Source of the DNA: Lentzea xinjiangensis
GTDB lineage: Bacteria; Actinomycetota; Actinomycetes; Mycobacteriales; Pseudonocardiaceae
Length of the DNA: 64,000 nucleotides
Direction: 5' to 3'
Assembly: GCF_900110955.1 (NCBI RefSeq)
Contig: NZ_FOFR01000021.1
Span: 62,001 to 126,000 of the forward strand
The stretch's first letter is position 1; each line of letters starts with the position of its first letter. The position numbers and the translations under genes are program-made. The notes beneath the pieces were generated by a model. It did not search any database. It was not told where the DNA came from and saw nothing but the letters and a program-made list of their open reading frames with translations. Below are positions 32,558-40,300 of the stretch, in pieces.

Positions 32558-33601
32558 TCACGCCGAGACGTCGATCAGGACCTTGCCGACCGCACCGCCT
32601 TCCAGCGCTCGATGTGCGTCGGCGGTGCGGTCGAGCGGGAAGCGCAGCAACGGCAGCCCGTGCTCCTCGCCCACGGGCAGGGCGCCGTCGGCCACGGCGG
32701 CGGCGACGTCCTCGACGGCCGCGGCGAGCACCCGCGGTCCCGCGGTGTAGAGGACCAGGAACTGCAGGCGGGTGTTCATCACCATGTTCCGCCGCACGTC
32801 GAGATCGACCGGCTTGCCGCCGTCGTTGGCGTAGGTGGCGATCGTGCCGCGGAAGCGGAGGACGGCGAGGTCGAGTTCGAGGTTCGCGCCGAGGGCGACC
32901 TCCGCGATGATGTCGACGCCGTCCGGGGCGATCGCGCGGATCGCGGCGGCCGGGTCGCCCTCGCGGTAGTTGACGACGTGGTGGGCGCCGGCCGCGGTGG
33001 CCAGCCGGGCCTTCTCCGGCCCGCTGACCGTGCTGATGACGGTGGCACCCGCCCAGCGGGCGAGCTGGATCACGGCGTGCCCGACCGCACCGGCGCCACC
33101 CGCGGCCAGCACGACCTTCCCCGTGAGCGCACCCGGTCGCAGGCGCCGGGGTCCGTCCTCGGCGACGGTGAGCGCGCGGTGCGCGGTGAGGGCGGGGACG
33201 CCGAGGGCCGCGCCGGCGTCGAACCCGGCCCCGTCCGGCAGCGGCACCGCCCGGTCGGCGGGCACGACGGCGCACTCGGCCGCGGTGCCGGCCGGTCTGC
33301 CGGCCGCGGCCATGAACAGCCACACCCGCTGGCCGACGCGACCGCGGTCGACACCGTCACCGACCGCGTCGATCGTGCCCGCGCCGTCGTGGTGCGGGAT
33401 GATCTCGGGGAAGTTCCGGGCGTGTCCGAGGCCGGCACGGGCCTGCACGTCGGCGGGGTTCACGCCCGACACGGCGACGCGGACGCGCACCTCGCCCGGA
33501 CCGGGCGACGGCAGCTCGCGGTCGACGAGCTCGAGCACCTCGGGACCACCGTTGTCGCGGTAGATGACGGCCTTCACGGCAACGCCCTCGCTGTTCCTCA
33601 T
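32558..33601 (-). CDS. NADPH:quinone oxidoreductase-type enzyme
   Basis: A medium-chain reductase of 347 residues without the structural-zinc cysteines, as in the QOR group. The N-terminus gives AVIYRDNGGPEVLELVDREL, the nucleotide loop is GGAGAVGHAVIQLARW, and the substrate domain follows. Likely role: NADPH-dependent reduction of quinones or enones. The ATG at 33601 overlaps the preceding aldo/keto reductase stop (ATGA); a GTG at 33577 with a GAGGG ribosome site would begin at MKAVIY and is an alternative. Third gene of the TetR-AKR-QOR operon. Confidence 0.88.
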   Translation of the reverse strand: MRNSEGVAVKAVIYRDNGGPEVLELVDRELPSPGPGEVRVRVAVSGVNPADVQARAGLGHARNFPEIIPHHDGAGTIDAVGDGVDRGRVGQRVWLFMAAAGRPAGTAAECAVVPADRAVPLPDGAGFDAGAALGVPALTAHRALTVAEDGPRRLRPGALTGKVVLAAGGAGAVGHAVIQLARWAGATVISTVSGPEKARLATAAGAHHVVNYREGDPAAAIRAIAPDGVDIIAEVALGANLELDLAVLRFRGTIATYANDGGKPVDLDVRRNMVMNTRLQFLVLYTAGPRVLAAAVEDVAAAVADGALPVGEEHGLPLLRFPLDRTADAHRALEGGAVGKVLIDVSA

Positions 33602-34491
33602 CCGATGGGGACCTCGCTGGAGCGCGACTCGACGGCGTCGAGGACGGCGAGCGTCGCGGCGTCGAACGCGATCTCCCCGACCGCCATGTTGGCCTCGAGG
33701 TGGGCGGCGTCGGCGGTACCGGGGATGAGCAGCACGTTCGGCGCGTGGTGCAGCAGCCACGCCAGGCCGACCTGGGGAGGCGTGACGCCCAGGGACTGCG
33801 CGACGGCGTGCACCGCGGGTTCGTCGGTCACCTTCGGCAAGCCGGGGAACGTGCCGCCGAGCGGGAAGTAGGGAACCCAGGCGATCCCCTCGGCCAGGCA
33901 CAGCCGCAGCAGGTCCTCGTCGTCGCGGGAGACCAGGCTGTAGGCGTTCTGCACGCAGGCGACACCGGCGGGCAGGGCCCGGCGCAGCACGTCGAGGCTC
34001 ACGCTGCTCAGGCCGATCGCGCCGATCTTGCCCTCGTCGCGCAGAGCGGTCATGACCGCGAGCTGGTCGTCGAGGTCGACCACCTGGTCGCCCTCCGGCC
34101 GCAGACCGGGTCCGGCGTCGAGGCGGCGGAGGTTCACCACGTCGAGCCGGTCGGTGCCCAGGCTGCGCAGGTTGTCCTCGACGCTCGCCCGCAGCTCCTC
34201 CGGTCGCTGCGCCGGCCGCAGCGGGAGCGGCCCCCGCGGGTTGGGGTCGGCGCCGACCTTGCTGACGACCAGAACGCCGTCCTCGCCGCGCACCGTCTCG
34301 CGGATGACGTCGTTGACGAACCCGAAGCCGTAGAACTCGGCGGTGTCGACGTGGTCCACCCCCAGCTCGACCGCGCGCCGCAGCAGCGCCACGGCGTCCT
34401 CGCGCCGGTCCCGCAGGCGTTCTAGCTGCATCGCGCCGTAACCCACCCGGTGGACGGCGCGGCCGTCGAACGACCCGGTCGTGCTGATCAT
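33598..34491 (-). CDS. Aldo/keto reductase
   Basis: A 297-residue AKR. The Asp and Tyr of the catalytic set are in VDTAEFYG and the Lys in VVSKVGAD; the usual His position reads VVNLRRLD, so the fourth residue is replaced, as in some YajO/IolS-like members. The cofactor region LLIPGTADAAHLEAN is normal. ATG 34491 overlaps the TetR stop by four bases (ATGA). It is translationally coupled on both sides in a TetR-AKR-QOR operon that looks like a carbonyl/quinone detoxification unit. Confidence 0.88.
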   Translation of the reverse strand: MISTTGSFDGRAVHRVGYGAMQLERLRDRREDAVALLRRAVELGVDHVDTAEFYGFGFVNDVIRETVRGEDGVLVVSKVGADPNPRGPLPLRPAQRPEELRASVEDNLRSLGTDRLDVVNLRRLDAGPGLRPEGDQVVDLDDQLAVMTALRDEGKIGAIGLSSVSLDVLRRALPAGVACVQNAYSLVSRDDEDLLRLCLAEGIAWVPYFPLGGTFPGLPKVTDEPAVHAVAQSLGVTPPQVGLAWLLHHAPNVLLIPGTADAAHLEANMAVGEIAFDAATLAVLDAVESRSSEVPIG

Positions 34492-35045
34492 GACGTGGTC
34501 TCCTCGGTGAGTGGGCGCAGCGCGGTCTGGAGCAGTTCGGCGAGGTAGAGGGCGATCACCCGGCGGGCGATCGGAGCGGCCCGCTCCCGTGCGGCGACCG
34601 GATCGCCGCCTTCGGCTTTGACCAGCCACGCCGTCGTGCAGTCGTGCACCAGCAGGCGCATCCGGTCGATCATGTCCTCGACGATGCGGCCGATCGCCGG
34701 ATCGGTCGTCGCCTCGGCCCAGATCTGCACGCCGAACCTGGCCTCGACCGGATCGATCGCGGAGGTCATCCTGGCGAGCAGCTCGTCCGGATCGGGCGGG
34801 TTCTCCGCCCTGGCGTACTCCCCCAGCACCTCCGCGCGCTTGGCCAGCGTGGCGCGGGCGCTCGCCTGGACCAGCTCGGCCTTGCTGCGGTAGTGGGCGT
34901 AGATCGATCCGGTCGACAGCCCGGACTCGGCGGTGATGTCGGCGATCGACGTCCGCTCCAGCCCGCTGCGCCCGAAGCAGCGCACCGCCGCCTCGGTGAT
35001 CTGCGCCCGCCGGAGTTCCTTGCGCGCGTCAGTGAGTCTCGGCAC
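34488..35045 (-). CDS. TetR-family regulator of the AKR-QOR operon
   Basis: A 185-residue repressor with a standard N-terminal helix-turn-helix (ITEAAVRCFGRSGLERTSIA, then GLSTGSIYAHYRSKAELVQA). The ligand domain has RFGVQIWAEATTDPAIGRIV. The GTG at 35045 is preferred by family alignment; GTG 35051 is possible. It is the first gene of a three-gene operon and has an inverted repeat upstream (35072-35097), so it probably represses its own operon in response to the substrate of the two reductases. Confidence 0.88.
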   Translation of the reverse strand: MPRLTDARKELRRAQITEAAVRCFGRSGLERTSIADITAESGLSTGSIYAHYRSKAELVQASARATLAKRAEVLGEYARAENPPDPDELLARMTSAIDPVEARFGVQIWAEATTDPAIGRIVEDMIDRMRLLVHDCTTAWLVKAEGGDPVAARERAAPIARRVIALYLAELLQTALRPLTEETTS

Positions 35046-35071
35046 CTGCACCCCCACAAAAAGAGCCGCTG

Positions 35072-35097
35072 TTCTGCTTAGCAAGAGGCTAGCAGAA
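35072..35097. promoter_or_regulatory. Operator-like inverted repeat before the TetR-AKR-QOR operon
   Basis: ttctgct (35072-35078) against agcagaa (35091-35097), spacer 12, extended by tagc/gcta. It lies 27 nt upstream of the TetR start. Confidence 0.5.
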
Positions 35098-35144
35098 CCA
35101 CGGTTCTTTTTGCGGACGGTGTTCTCCAGTCGGAGGCGCGTGCG

Positions 35145-35513
35145 TCACCAGGCCGTCGACGTGCGGAAGGCCCGGTTGGCGGCGATCAGCTCGTCGAGCG
35201 AGTCACGGGTGCGGGAGAGCTCGGCGATGTGGGCGTCGAGCTTCTCCCGTTCCCGCGTCAGGCGGGCGAAGGCGGCGTCGGTGTTGTCGGGGGTGGGCGT
35301 GCTCAGGCACCACGGCAGCAGCGTGAGGATCGTCTGGCTGCTCAGCCCCGCCAGGTAGAGCCGTTGCAGGTACAGCACGCGGCCGACGTCTTCCTCGGTG
35401 AAGCGGCGATGACCTCCCGAGCTCCGGGTGCTGGTCAGCAGGCCCTGCTCCTCGTAGTAGCGCAGGGCGCGGGTGCTCACCCCGGTCCGCGCTGACAGAT
35501 CACCGATGCGCAC
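35145..35513 (-). CDS. MerR-family regulator
   Basis: A 122-residue regulator with a typical winged helix (RIGDLSARTGVSTRALRYYE, then GGHRRFTEEDV) and a dimerisation coiled coil near the C-terminus. It lacks effector-binding cysteines. It starts 49 nt after the lipase stop on the same strand, so it is likely co-transcribed with it. The lipase promoter has the long-spacer dyad layout typical of MerR targets, so the lipase is the probable regulated gene. Confidence 0.88.
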   Translation of the reverse strand: MRIGDLSARTGVSTRALRYYEEQGLLTSTRSSGGHRRFTEEDVGRVLYLQRLYLAGLSSQTILTLLPWCLSTPTPDNTDAAFARLTREREKLDAHIAELSRTRDSLDELIAANRAFRTSTAW

Positions 35514-35562
35514 CGCTGCTCCCCTGGTCGTCGACGGACGTCGAGCCTAATCCGGCCGGGCT

Positions 35563-36558
35563 TCAGCGACGTGCGAACACGTACCGCTGAAGGGCGGGTT
35601 CGGCGGGCACGACCGGGGCGGCGGCGATGACGTCGGTGGCGGTCTTGAGGAACTCCGCCAGGTCCTCGGCGACGGTGCTCGGGTCGGCACCGGGCATGGT
35701 GTCCCGCGCGCAGACCGAGGCGGGGATCTCCGCCGGGTTCGCCGGACCGCGGCGGGTGATCGCGTTCATGGTCAGGGCGTGCGCGAGGGCGTCGCTGGTG
35801 CCGATGGTGATGTGGTCGCTCCGGTTGTCCGGGCAGACGTCCTGCAGCGAGATGTTCGCGACGCGGCCCGCGGGACCGCGCAGGTCCGTCGTGCCGACCG
35901 GGGTGACGAACTGGTCGTGGACGGTGGACAGGGAGGTGTAGGAGATGCCGGGGAAGGTCTCCTGCCGCGAGTTCACCGCCTCGACGAACTCGGCCGTCCT
36001 CTTGAGCTGCAGCGCGAAGGCGGGACCGTTGCCGTGGGGGTACAGCTCGTCGTTCTGGGCGCTGCCGTGGTTGACCGCGGCGAGGCCGATGTGGTCCGCC
36101 ACCATCGCCCGCGTGTCCGGCCAGAAGCGCAACGCGAACCGCGAGCTGACACCGCCCTGGCTGTGGCCGATGACGGCGATCCTGCCGCGGCTGATCGCGT
36201 GGGCGTACCTGATGGCGTGCACCACGTACTCGGCGGAGACCTGCACGTCACCGACCGAGCTGCCGGGGAGGGTGACCGCGCAGTAGGGGTGGCCGATCCT
36301 GTCCAGGGCCGGGAACCAGTTCCAGGAGAACGCCTCGTCCGGCCCGACGCCCGTGCCCGGCACGAAGAGGGCGACCTCCCGGTGGGAGCCGTGGGCCGAC
36401 GGCGTGCACCGCACGGCGGCCTGGAGGTCGGCGGCCGGTACCGAGAGCCGCGGGCCGGGCCGGTTCACGGGGGCGTAGGGCTCCGCCGACGCGGAGGCGG
36501 AGGCGACCGGGGTGGCGACGAACAGCAGTGTGGCGACGACGGCGAGCAGACGTTTCAT
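35563..36558 (-). CDS. Secreted lipase/esterase (alpha/beta hydrolase)
   Basis: A 331-residue exported hydrolase. The signal peptide is MKRLLAVVATLLFVATPVAS with cleavage near ASA. The nucleophile elbow is GHSQGG; a VPGTGVGPDEAF segment is the oxyanion region; the catalytic His is probably in DHITIG, with an Asp before it. Overall it resembles CALB-like and actinomycete extracellular lipases. ATG 36558 was chosen because it begins the signal peptide directly; the frame is open a little further. Its promoter carries a MerR-type dyad. Confidence 0.85.
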   Translation of the reverse strand: MKRLLAVVATLLFVATPVASASASAEPYAPVNRPGPRLSVPAADLQAAVRCTPSAHGSHREVALFVPGTGVGPDEAFSWNWFPALDRIGHPYCAVTLPGSSVGDVQVSAEYVVHAIRYAHAISRGRIAVIGHSQGGVSSRFALRFWPDTRAMVADHIGLAAVNHGSAQNDELYPHGNGPAFALQLKRTAEFVEAVNSRQETFPGISYTSLSTVHDQFVTPVGTTDLRGPAGRVANISLQDVCPDNRSDHITIGTSDALAHALTMNAITRRGPANPAEIPASVCARDTMPGADPSTVAEDLAEFLKTATDVIAAAPVVPAEPALQRYVFARR

Positions 36559-36565
36559 GGTGCTC

Positions 36566-36597
36566 AACCTAGAATTTGACACCGGCGTCAAGTTCAA
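36566..36597 (-). promoter_or_regulatory. MerR-type promoter of the lipase-merR operon
   Basis: On the minus strand a -35 TTGAAC (36597-36592) and a -10 CTAGGT/TAGGTT (36572-36566) are 19-20 bp apart, longer than the usual 17. Between them lies the dyad TTGAC-N6-GTCAA (36576-36591). This is the classical architecture activated by MerR-family proteins. Confidence 0.65.
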
Positions 36598-36634
36598 GCC
36601 TTCCAGCGCCTCGACTCACGTGAGCCGTGTCACT

Positions 36635-37225
36635 TCACACCGATGACGGCGCCGGCTCGGTGCGGGCCGGCAGTCCCTCGCGCGCCTGGTTCCGGTACCG
36701 CAGCGGAGACTGCCCCACCTCGCGTTTGAACGCGGTGCTGAAAGCGCTCTCCGACGAGTAGCCCAGTTCGACCGCCAGCGGCCCGATGCGGACGTCGCTG
36801 TCACGAAGAGCGCGCTGTGCCAGCAACATCCGCCAGCGGCTCAGGTAGGTCAGCGGCGGCATCCCCGCCACGGTGCGGAAGCGTTCGGCGAACGACGTCC
36901 GCGACATGGAACTGGCGCGCGCCAGTTCCGCCAGGCCCCAGGGCTTCCCCGGTTCGGCGTGCATGAGGCGCAGCGCCGGTCGCAGCCGCTCGTCGGTCAG
37001 CGCCTTCAGCCACCCGGCGGGCAGCTCGGTCTGGTCGACGTAGGCGCGCAGCACCTCCAGCAGCAGGAGCTGGCAATGCTGCCGGACGGCGAACGCGGAC
37101 CCGATCCGGTTCCCGGTCGCCTCCTCGAACCAGCCGATCATCGACCCCGCCCGCGGGATGAAGACCCCGCAGCAGGGTGCCGCCACCAGCGTGTTCGCCG
37201 CGACCAGTCCGCTGCTCGCCGACAT
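36635..37225 (-). CDS. AraC-family regulator, N-terminally truncated
   Basis: The C-terminal DNA-binding part is intact: two helix-turn-helix motifs (GLAELARASSMSRTSFAERF and PLAVELGYSSESAFSTAFKR). Family members with this architecture are about 300 residues and carry an N-terminal cupin; here only the last part of that domain remains (GWFEEATGNRIGSAFAVRQH). From about 37150 the frame is antisense to an SDR tail, so the apparent first 28 residues are not real protein. An ATG at 37141 could still give a 168-residue protein. Probably non-functional or constitutive. Confidence 0.7.
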   Translation of the reverse strand: MSASSGLVAANTLVAAPCCGVFIPRAGSMIGWFEEATGNRIGSAFAVRQHCQLLLLEVLRAYVDQTELPAGWLKALTDERLRPALRLMHAEPGKPWGLAELARASSMSRTSFAERFRTVAGMPPLTYLSRWRMLLAQRALRDSDVRIGPLAVELGYSSESAFSTAFKREVGQSPLRYRNQAREGLPARTEPAPSSV

Positions 37226-37391
37226 CGGCGGCGTTTACCTGAAGGACAACGACGTCTCACCGCTGGACACGCCGAGGCCCATCGACTTCGGTGCGGAGCA
37301 GGACATCCCGCCCGATGTCGTGCCTCACGCCGTCGATCCCGAGTCGGCGCAACGGCTCTGGGAGCTGAGTGAGCGGCTGCTCCAGGCATAG
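37158..37391 (+). pseudogene. 3' remnant of a short-chain dehydrogenase gene
   Basis: The frame reads KTPQQGAATSVFAATSPLLA, then IGGVYLKDNDVSPLDTP and ends PESAQRLWELSERLL. This is the C-terminus of SDR-family oxidoreductases that include the QGAATS and GxYxxD motifs. The Rossmann fold and YxxxK are missing. Upstream sequence is the truncated AraC gene on the other strand; the two were probably divergent neighbours before the segment between them was lost. Confidence 0.75.
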
Positions 37392-37432
37392 GCGCCCACC
37401 GCTGCGGTCACCTGGCTGCCGGGAACGACCTC

Positions 37433-38146
37433 TTATCGCACGGGGCTCTTGCCGGAGTGCCACGTCACGGCGTCGGCACTGTCCGCCCGCGCGGTGCGGA
37501 ACCCGTTCACCGGGTGGGTGAGATCGGGGAAACCGAACGAGATCCCCACGACGACCCGCCTGGTGTCCGGCAGTCCGAAGTGGTCCCGCAGGAAGCCGGA
37601 GTAGCCAGCGAGCGCCGCCTGTGGCGCCGCCGCGAGACCGAGGCTCTGCGCGGCGAGCAGGAACGTGCCGAGGTAGAGACCGCAGTCGACGGCGCCGTAG
37701 ACGCCCAGCGCGGCATCGGTGGTGATGACCGCGACGTGGGGCGCGTCGAACAGTTCGAAGTTGCGCAGCATCTGCCGTGCGGCGCCCTCGTGATCACCGC
37801 GCTCGACGCCGACGCTGGTGTAGAGCTGCTTGCCGCACTCCCGGCGGCGCTCCTGGTAGACGCCCGTGTACCGCACCGGGAACGGGAAGTCCGGCTCGCC
37901 GGGGTTGTCCCGCAGGTGTTCGAGCAGCCGGGTGCGCAGCAGCTCCGTCCCGGCGCCTTCGGTGATCTCCACCTGCCACGGCTGGGTGTTGCACCACGAA
38001 GGGGTCCGCTGGGCGAGTTCGAGCACCCGCTCGATGGTGCGCCTCGGAACCGGTTCGGGCAGGAACTGCCGGCAGGTCCACCTCTCCGCGAGCAGCCGGT
38101 GCAGCGCCCCGGGCAGGTCGCTGGACGGGTCGGCGGTCGTGCTCAT
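37433..38146 (-). CDS. Nitroreductase-family oxidoreductase
   Basis: A flavin (FMN)-dependent reductase of 237 residues. Visible family motifs are RWTCRQFLPEPVPRRTIERV (FMN phosphate-binding Arg), TPSWCNTQPWQV and the C-terminal VVGISFGFPD. Likely substrates are nitro-aromatics or quinones. ATG 38146 follows GGAGGTG. It is divergent from an HxlR regulator, with a 20-bp-arm inverted repeat between the two, the usual arrangement for an HxlR-controlled reductase. Confidence 0.9.
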   Translation of the reverse strand: MSTTADPSSDLPGALHRLLAERWTCRQFLPEPVPRRTIERVLELAQRTPSWCNTQPWQVEITEGAGTELLRTRLLEHLRDNPGEPDFPFPVRYTGVYQERRRECGKQLYTSVGVERGDHEGAARQMLRNFELFDAPHVAVITTDAALGVYGAVDCGLYLGTFLLAAQSLGLAAAPQAALAGYSGFLRDHFGLPDTRRVVVGISFGFPDLTHPVNGFRTARADSADAVTWHSGKSPVR

Positions 38147-38160
38147 CGGACACCTCCGGG

Positions 38161-38213
38161 CCAGTCTCTTTTCGAGACCGAAGCTAGCACGTCCGGTCTC
38201 GAAAAGAGACTGG
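38161..38213. promoter_or_regulatory. Two mirror-image HxlR operators between nitroreductase and regulator
   Basis: A 20-bp arm (38161-38180) is repeated exactly inverted at 38194-38213, spacer 13 bp. Each arm contains its own dyad gtctcttttcgagac. The layout suggests two dimers serving the two divergent promoters. Confidence 0.75.
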
Positions 38214-38233
38214 CTTGGGGCTATGGTCGGCCC

Positions 38234-38701
38234 ATGCGGTACGAACAGCTCGCCGACCTGCCGTGCTCGATCACCCGCCCGCTCGTGGCGCTGGGAGACC
38301 GGTGGACGTTGCTGGTCCTGAAGGAGGCGTTCGCGGGGGTGCGCAGGTTCAACGCGTTCCAGAGCAACCTGGGCATCCCGCGCAGCCGTCTGCAGGACCG
38401 GCTCGGCCGGTTGGTGGACCACGGCATCCTCGTGCGCCGGCCGGCCTCCGACGGCGAGCACCCGGAGTACCGGCTCACCCGCAAGGGGCACGACCTCTAC
38501 CCGGTCCTGATGGCCCTCAAGGACTGGGGCGACACCCACATGGCCCCCGGCGGGCCGCCCGTGCACTACCGCCACCGCGACTGCCCCGGCGAGGCACGGG
38601 TCACGCTGGCGTGCGACCACTGCGGAGAGGTGATGACCGCGCACGACATCCGGCCAGAGGCCGGGGCCGGCCTCGTCGCGGCCGGCGCGGAGGACGCCTG
38701 A
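38234..38701 (+). CDS. HxlR-family regulator with Cys-containing C-terminal extension
   Basis: A 155-residue winged-helix regulator. The HxlR core is clear (SITRPLVALGDRWTLLVLKE, FNAFQSNLGIPRSRLQDRLG). The C-terminal 40 residues are extra and carry cysteines and histidines (RHRDCPGEARVTLACDHCGE), which could bind a metal or sense redox. It is divergent from the nitroreductase and probably represses both genes through the inverted operators between them. Confidence 0.9.
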   Translation: MRYEQLADLPCSITRPLVALGDRWTLLVLKEAFAGVRRFNAFQSNLGIPRSRLQDRLGRLVDHGILVRRPASDGEHPEYRLTRKGHDLYPVLMALKDWGDTHMAPGGPPVHYRHRDCPGEARVTLACDHCGEVMTAHDIRPEAGAGLVAAGAEDA

Positions 38702-38750
38702 CCACGCCGCGGCTCCGGCGAACCAGCCGGACAGCCGTTCGAGCCGGCGG

Positions 38751-39719
38751 TCAGGAGGTGACGCGCAGGACGAGCTTGCCGCGGGTGCGCTGGGACTCGC
38801 CGCGGGCGTGGGCCTCGGCGACCTGGTCGAGCGGGAACGTCTCCTCGACCTCGACCACCACCTCGCCCGCGTCGATGAGCTCGCCGATGCGGGTGAGCGC
38901 GGGCCCGTCCGGCTCGACCAGGAACGGCGTCACCCGCACGCCCTTCGCCTCGGCCTCCGCGGCGAGTTCCGGCGACGCACCGGAGGGAACGGCGACGAGC
39001 AGCCCGCCGGGGCGCAGCACCTCCAGCGACCGGGTGCCGGTGTCGTCGTGGGCGTCGCCGACCAGGTCGACCACGACGTCGACGCCGGACACGGCGTCCT
39101 CGAACCGGACGGCGGTGTAGTCGACGAGCTCGTCCGCGCCGAGCCCGGTGAGCCAGTCGTGGCGGCGGGCGCGGGCGGTACCGATGACGTGGGCGCCGAG
39201 GTGCTTGGCGAACTGGACCGCCAGGTGCCCGACACCACCGGCGGCGGCGTGGACCAGCACGCGCTGACCGGCCGTGACGTGTGCGGTGTCGACGAGGACC
39301 TGCCACGCGGTGAGCGCGGCGAGTGGGACGGCGGCGGCCTGCTCGTGGCTGAGCGTCGCGGGCTTGCGGGCGAACTGCCGCGCCGGGGCGGTCACGTACT
39401 CGGCGTAGCCACCGGCGGCCCGCGGGAACCAGGGCATGCCGTAGACCTCGTCCCCCTCCCGCAGGGTCGTGACGCCGAAGCCGACCTCGTCCACGACGCC
39501 GGAGACGTCCCAGCCCAGGATGAACGGCGGCTCGCCGAGCACGCCCGCCATCCCGCCGCCGGCGCGGGTCTTCCAGTCCACCGGGTTGATGCCGGCCGCG
39601 TGCACCCGCACCCGCACCTCGGTGGGCAACGGCTCCGGCCGGGGCACCTGCCGCACCGAAAGCACGTCGGGACCGCCGAGGGTGTGCTGGACGACGGCGC
39701 GCATCGATGAGTCGGACAC
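38751..39719 (-). CDS. Zinc-independent alcohol dehydrogenase/quinone reductase family enzyme
   Basis: A 322-residue medium-chain NADP-dependent reductase lacking catalytic zinc ligands. Motifs: AGINPVDWKTRAG (QOR-like), GWDVSGVVDEVG, the nucleotide loop HAAAGGVGHLAVQFAKHLGA and a C-terminal RGKLVLRVTS. The GTG at 39719 follows ggagag; ATG 39704 is an alternative. It is divergent from an HxlR regulator with a dyad in the gap, so it is the probable target. Confidence 0.9.
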   Translation of the reverse strand: MSDSSMRAVVQHTLGGPDVLSVRQVPRPEPLPTEVRVRVHAAGINPVDWKTRAGGGMAGVLGEPPFILGWDVSGVVDEVGFGVTTLREGDEVYGMPWFPRAAGGYAEYVTAPARQFARKPATLSHEQAAAVPLAALTAWQVLVDTAHVTAGQRVLVHAAAGGVGHLAVQFAKHLGAHVIGTARARRHDWLTGLGADELVDYTAVRFEDAVSGVDVVVDLVGDAHDDTGTRSLEVLRPGGLLVAVPSGASPELAAEAEAKGVRVTPFLVEPDGPALTRIGELIDAGEVVVEVEETFPLDQVAEAHARGESQRTRGKLVLRVTS

Positions 39720-39822
39720 GGGTTCTCTCCCTGGATCACTCGCTCGGAGAGACCGGGAACGATCTCTCGCTGGACGTTCAGGAAGGTATCTCCAGGGATA
39801 TAGTTACCCGCAAGGGACAGTA

Positions 39823-39837
39823 CTTCCCGTCGGGAAG
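39823..39837. promoter_or_regulatory. HxlR operator dyad
   Basis: cttcccg-t-cgggaag is a perfect 15-bp dyad, 21 nt upstream of the HxlR start and in the gap to the divergent reductase. A second repeat gagaga/tctctc (39747-39768) lies nearer the reductase. Confidence 0.55.
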
Positions 39838-39858
39838 CATTGAGGTGAGGAGCTTGCG

Positions 39859-40254
39859 ATGGCCAGCGCGTGCACGACAGGACAGCACTCCGACCACGAC
39901 GTCTACGCCTCGCAGTGCCCGTGCCGGGCGATGCTCGACCTGCTGGCGAACAAGTGGTCCGCACTGGCCATCGGCGCTCTCGAGGACGGCCCTCAGCGGT
40001 TCGGGCAGTTGCAGCGCCACCTGCAGGGCGTCAGCCCGAAGGTGCTGACCCAGAGCCTGCGCCGCCTGGAGGAGTTCGGCCTCGTCGACCGCACCGTCTA
40101 CCCCGCGGTCCCGCTGCACGTCGAGTACTCGCTCACCGGCCTCGGCCGCAGCGCCGCGGTGCCGCTGCGGATGCTGCGCACCTGGGTCGAGGACAACATC
40201 GACAGCACCGCGGCGGCCGGGTCCTGTGCCGATGAGGTCCCGGCCGTCCGCTGA
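39859..40254 (+). CDS. HxlR-family regulator
   Basis: A 131-residue winged-helix regulator: the Cys pair QCPCRAMLDLLANKWSALAI (as in redox-sensing HypR/QorR-type members), then FGQLQRHLQGVSPKVLTQSL and the wing (EEFGLVDRTVYPAVPLHVEY). QorR-type HxlR proteins control quinone reductases through oxidation of such cysteines, and the divergent neighbour is that kind of enzyme. The ATG follows gaggtgagga. Confidence 0.9.
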   Translation: MASACTTGQHSDHDVYASQCPCRAMLDLLANKWSALAIGALEDGPQRFGQLQRHLQGVSPKVLTQSLRRLEEFGLVDRTVYPAVPLHVEYSLTGLGRSAAVPLRMLRTWVEDNIDSTAAAGSCADEVPAVR

Positions 40255-40300
40255 GCCCTCGGCCGAGGCGTTCCCGCGCACGCACGTCCCTGCGTGGTCG

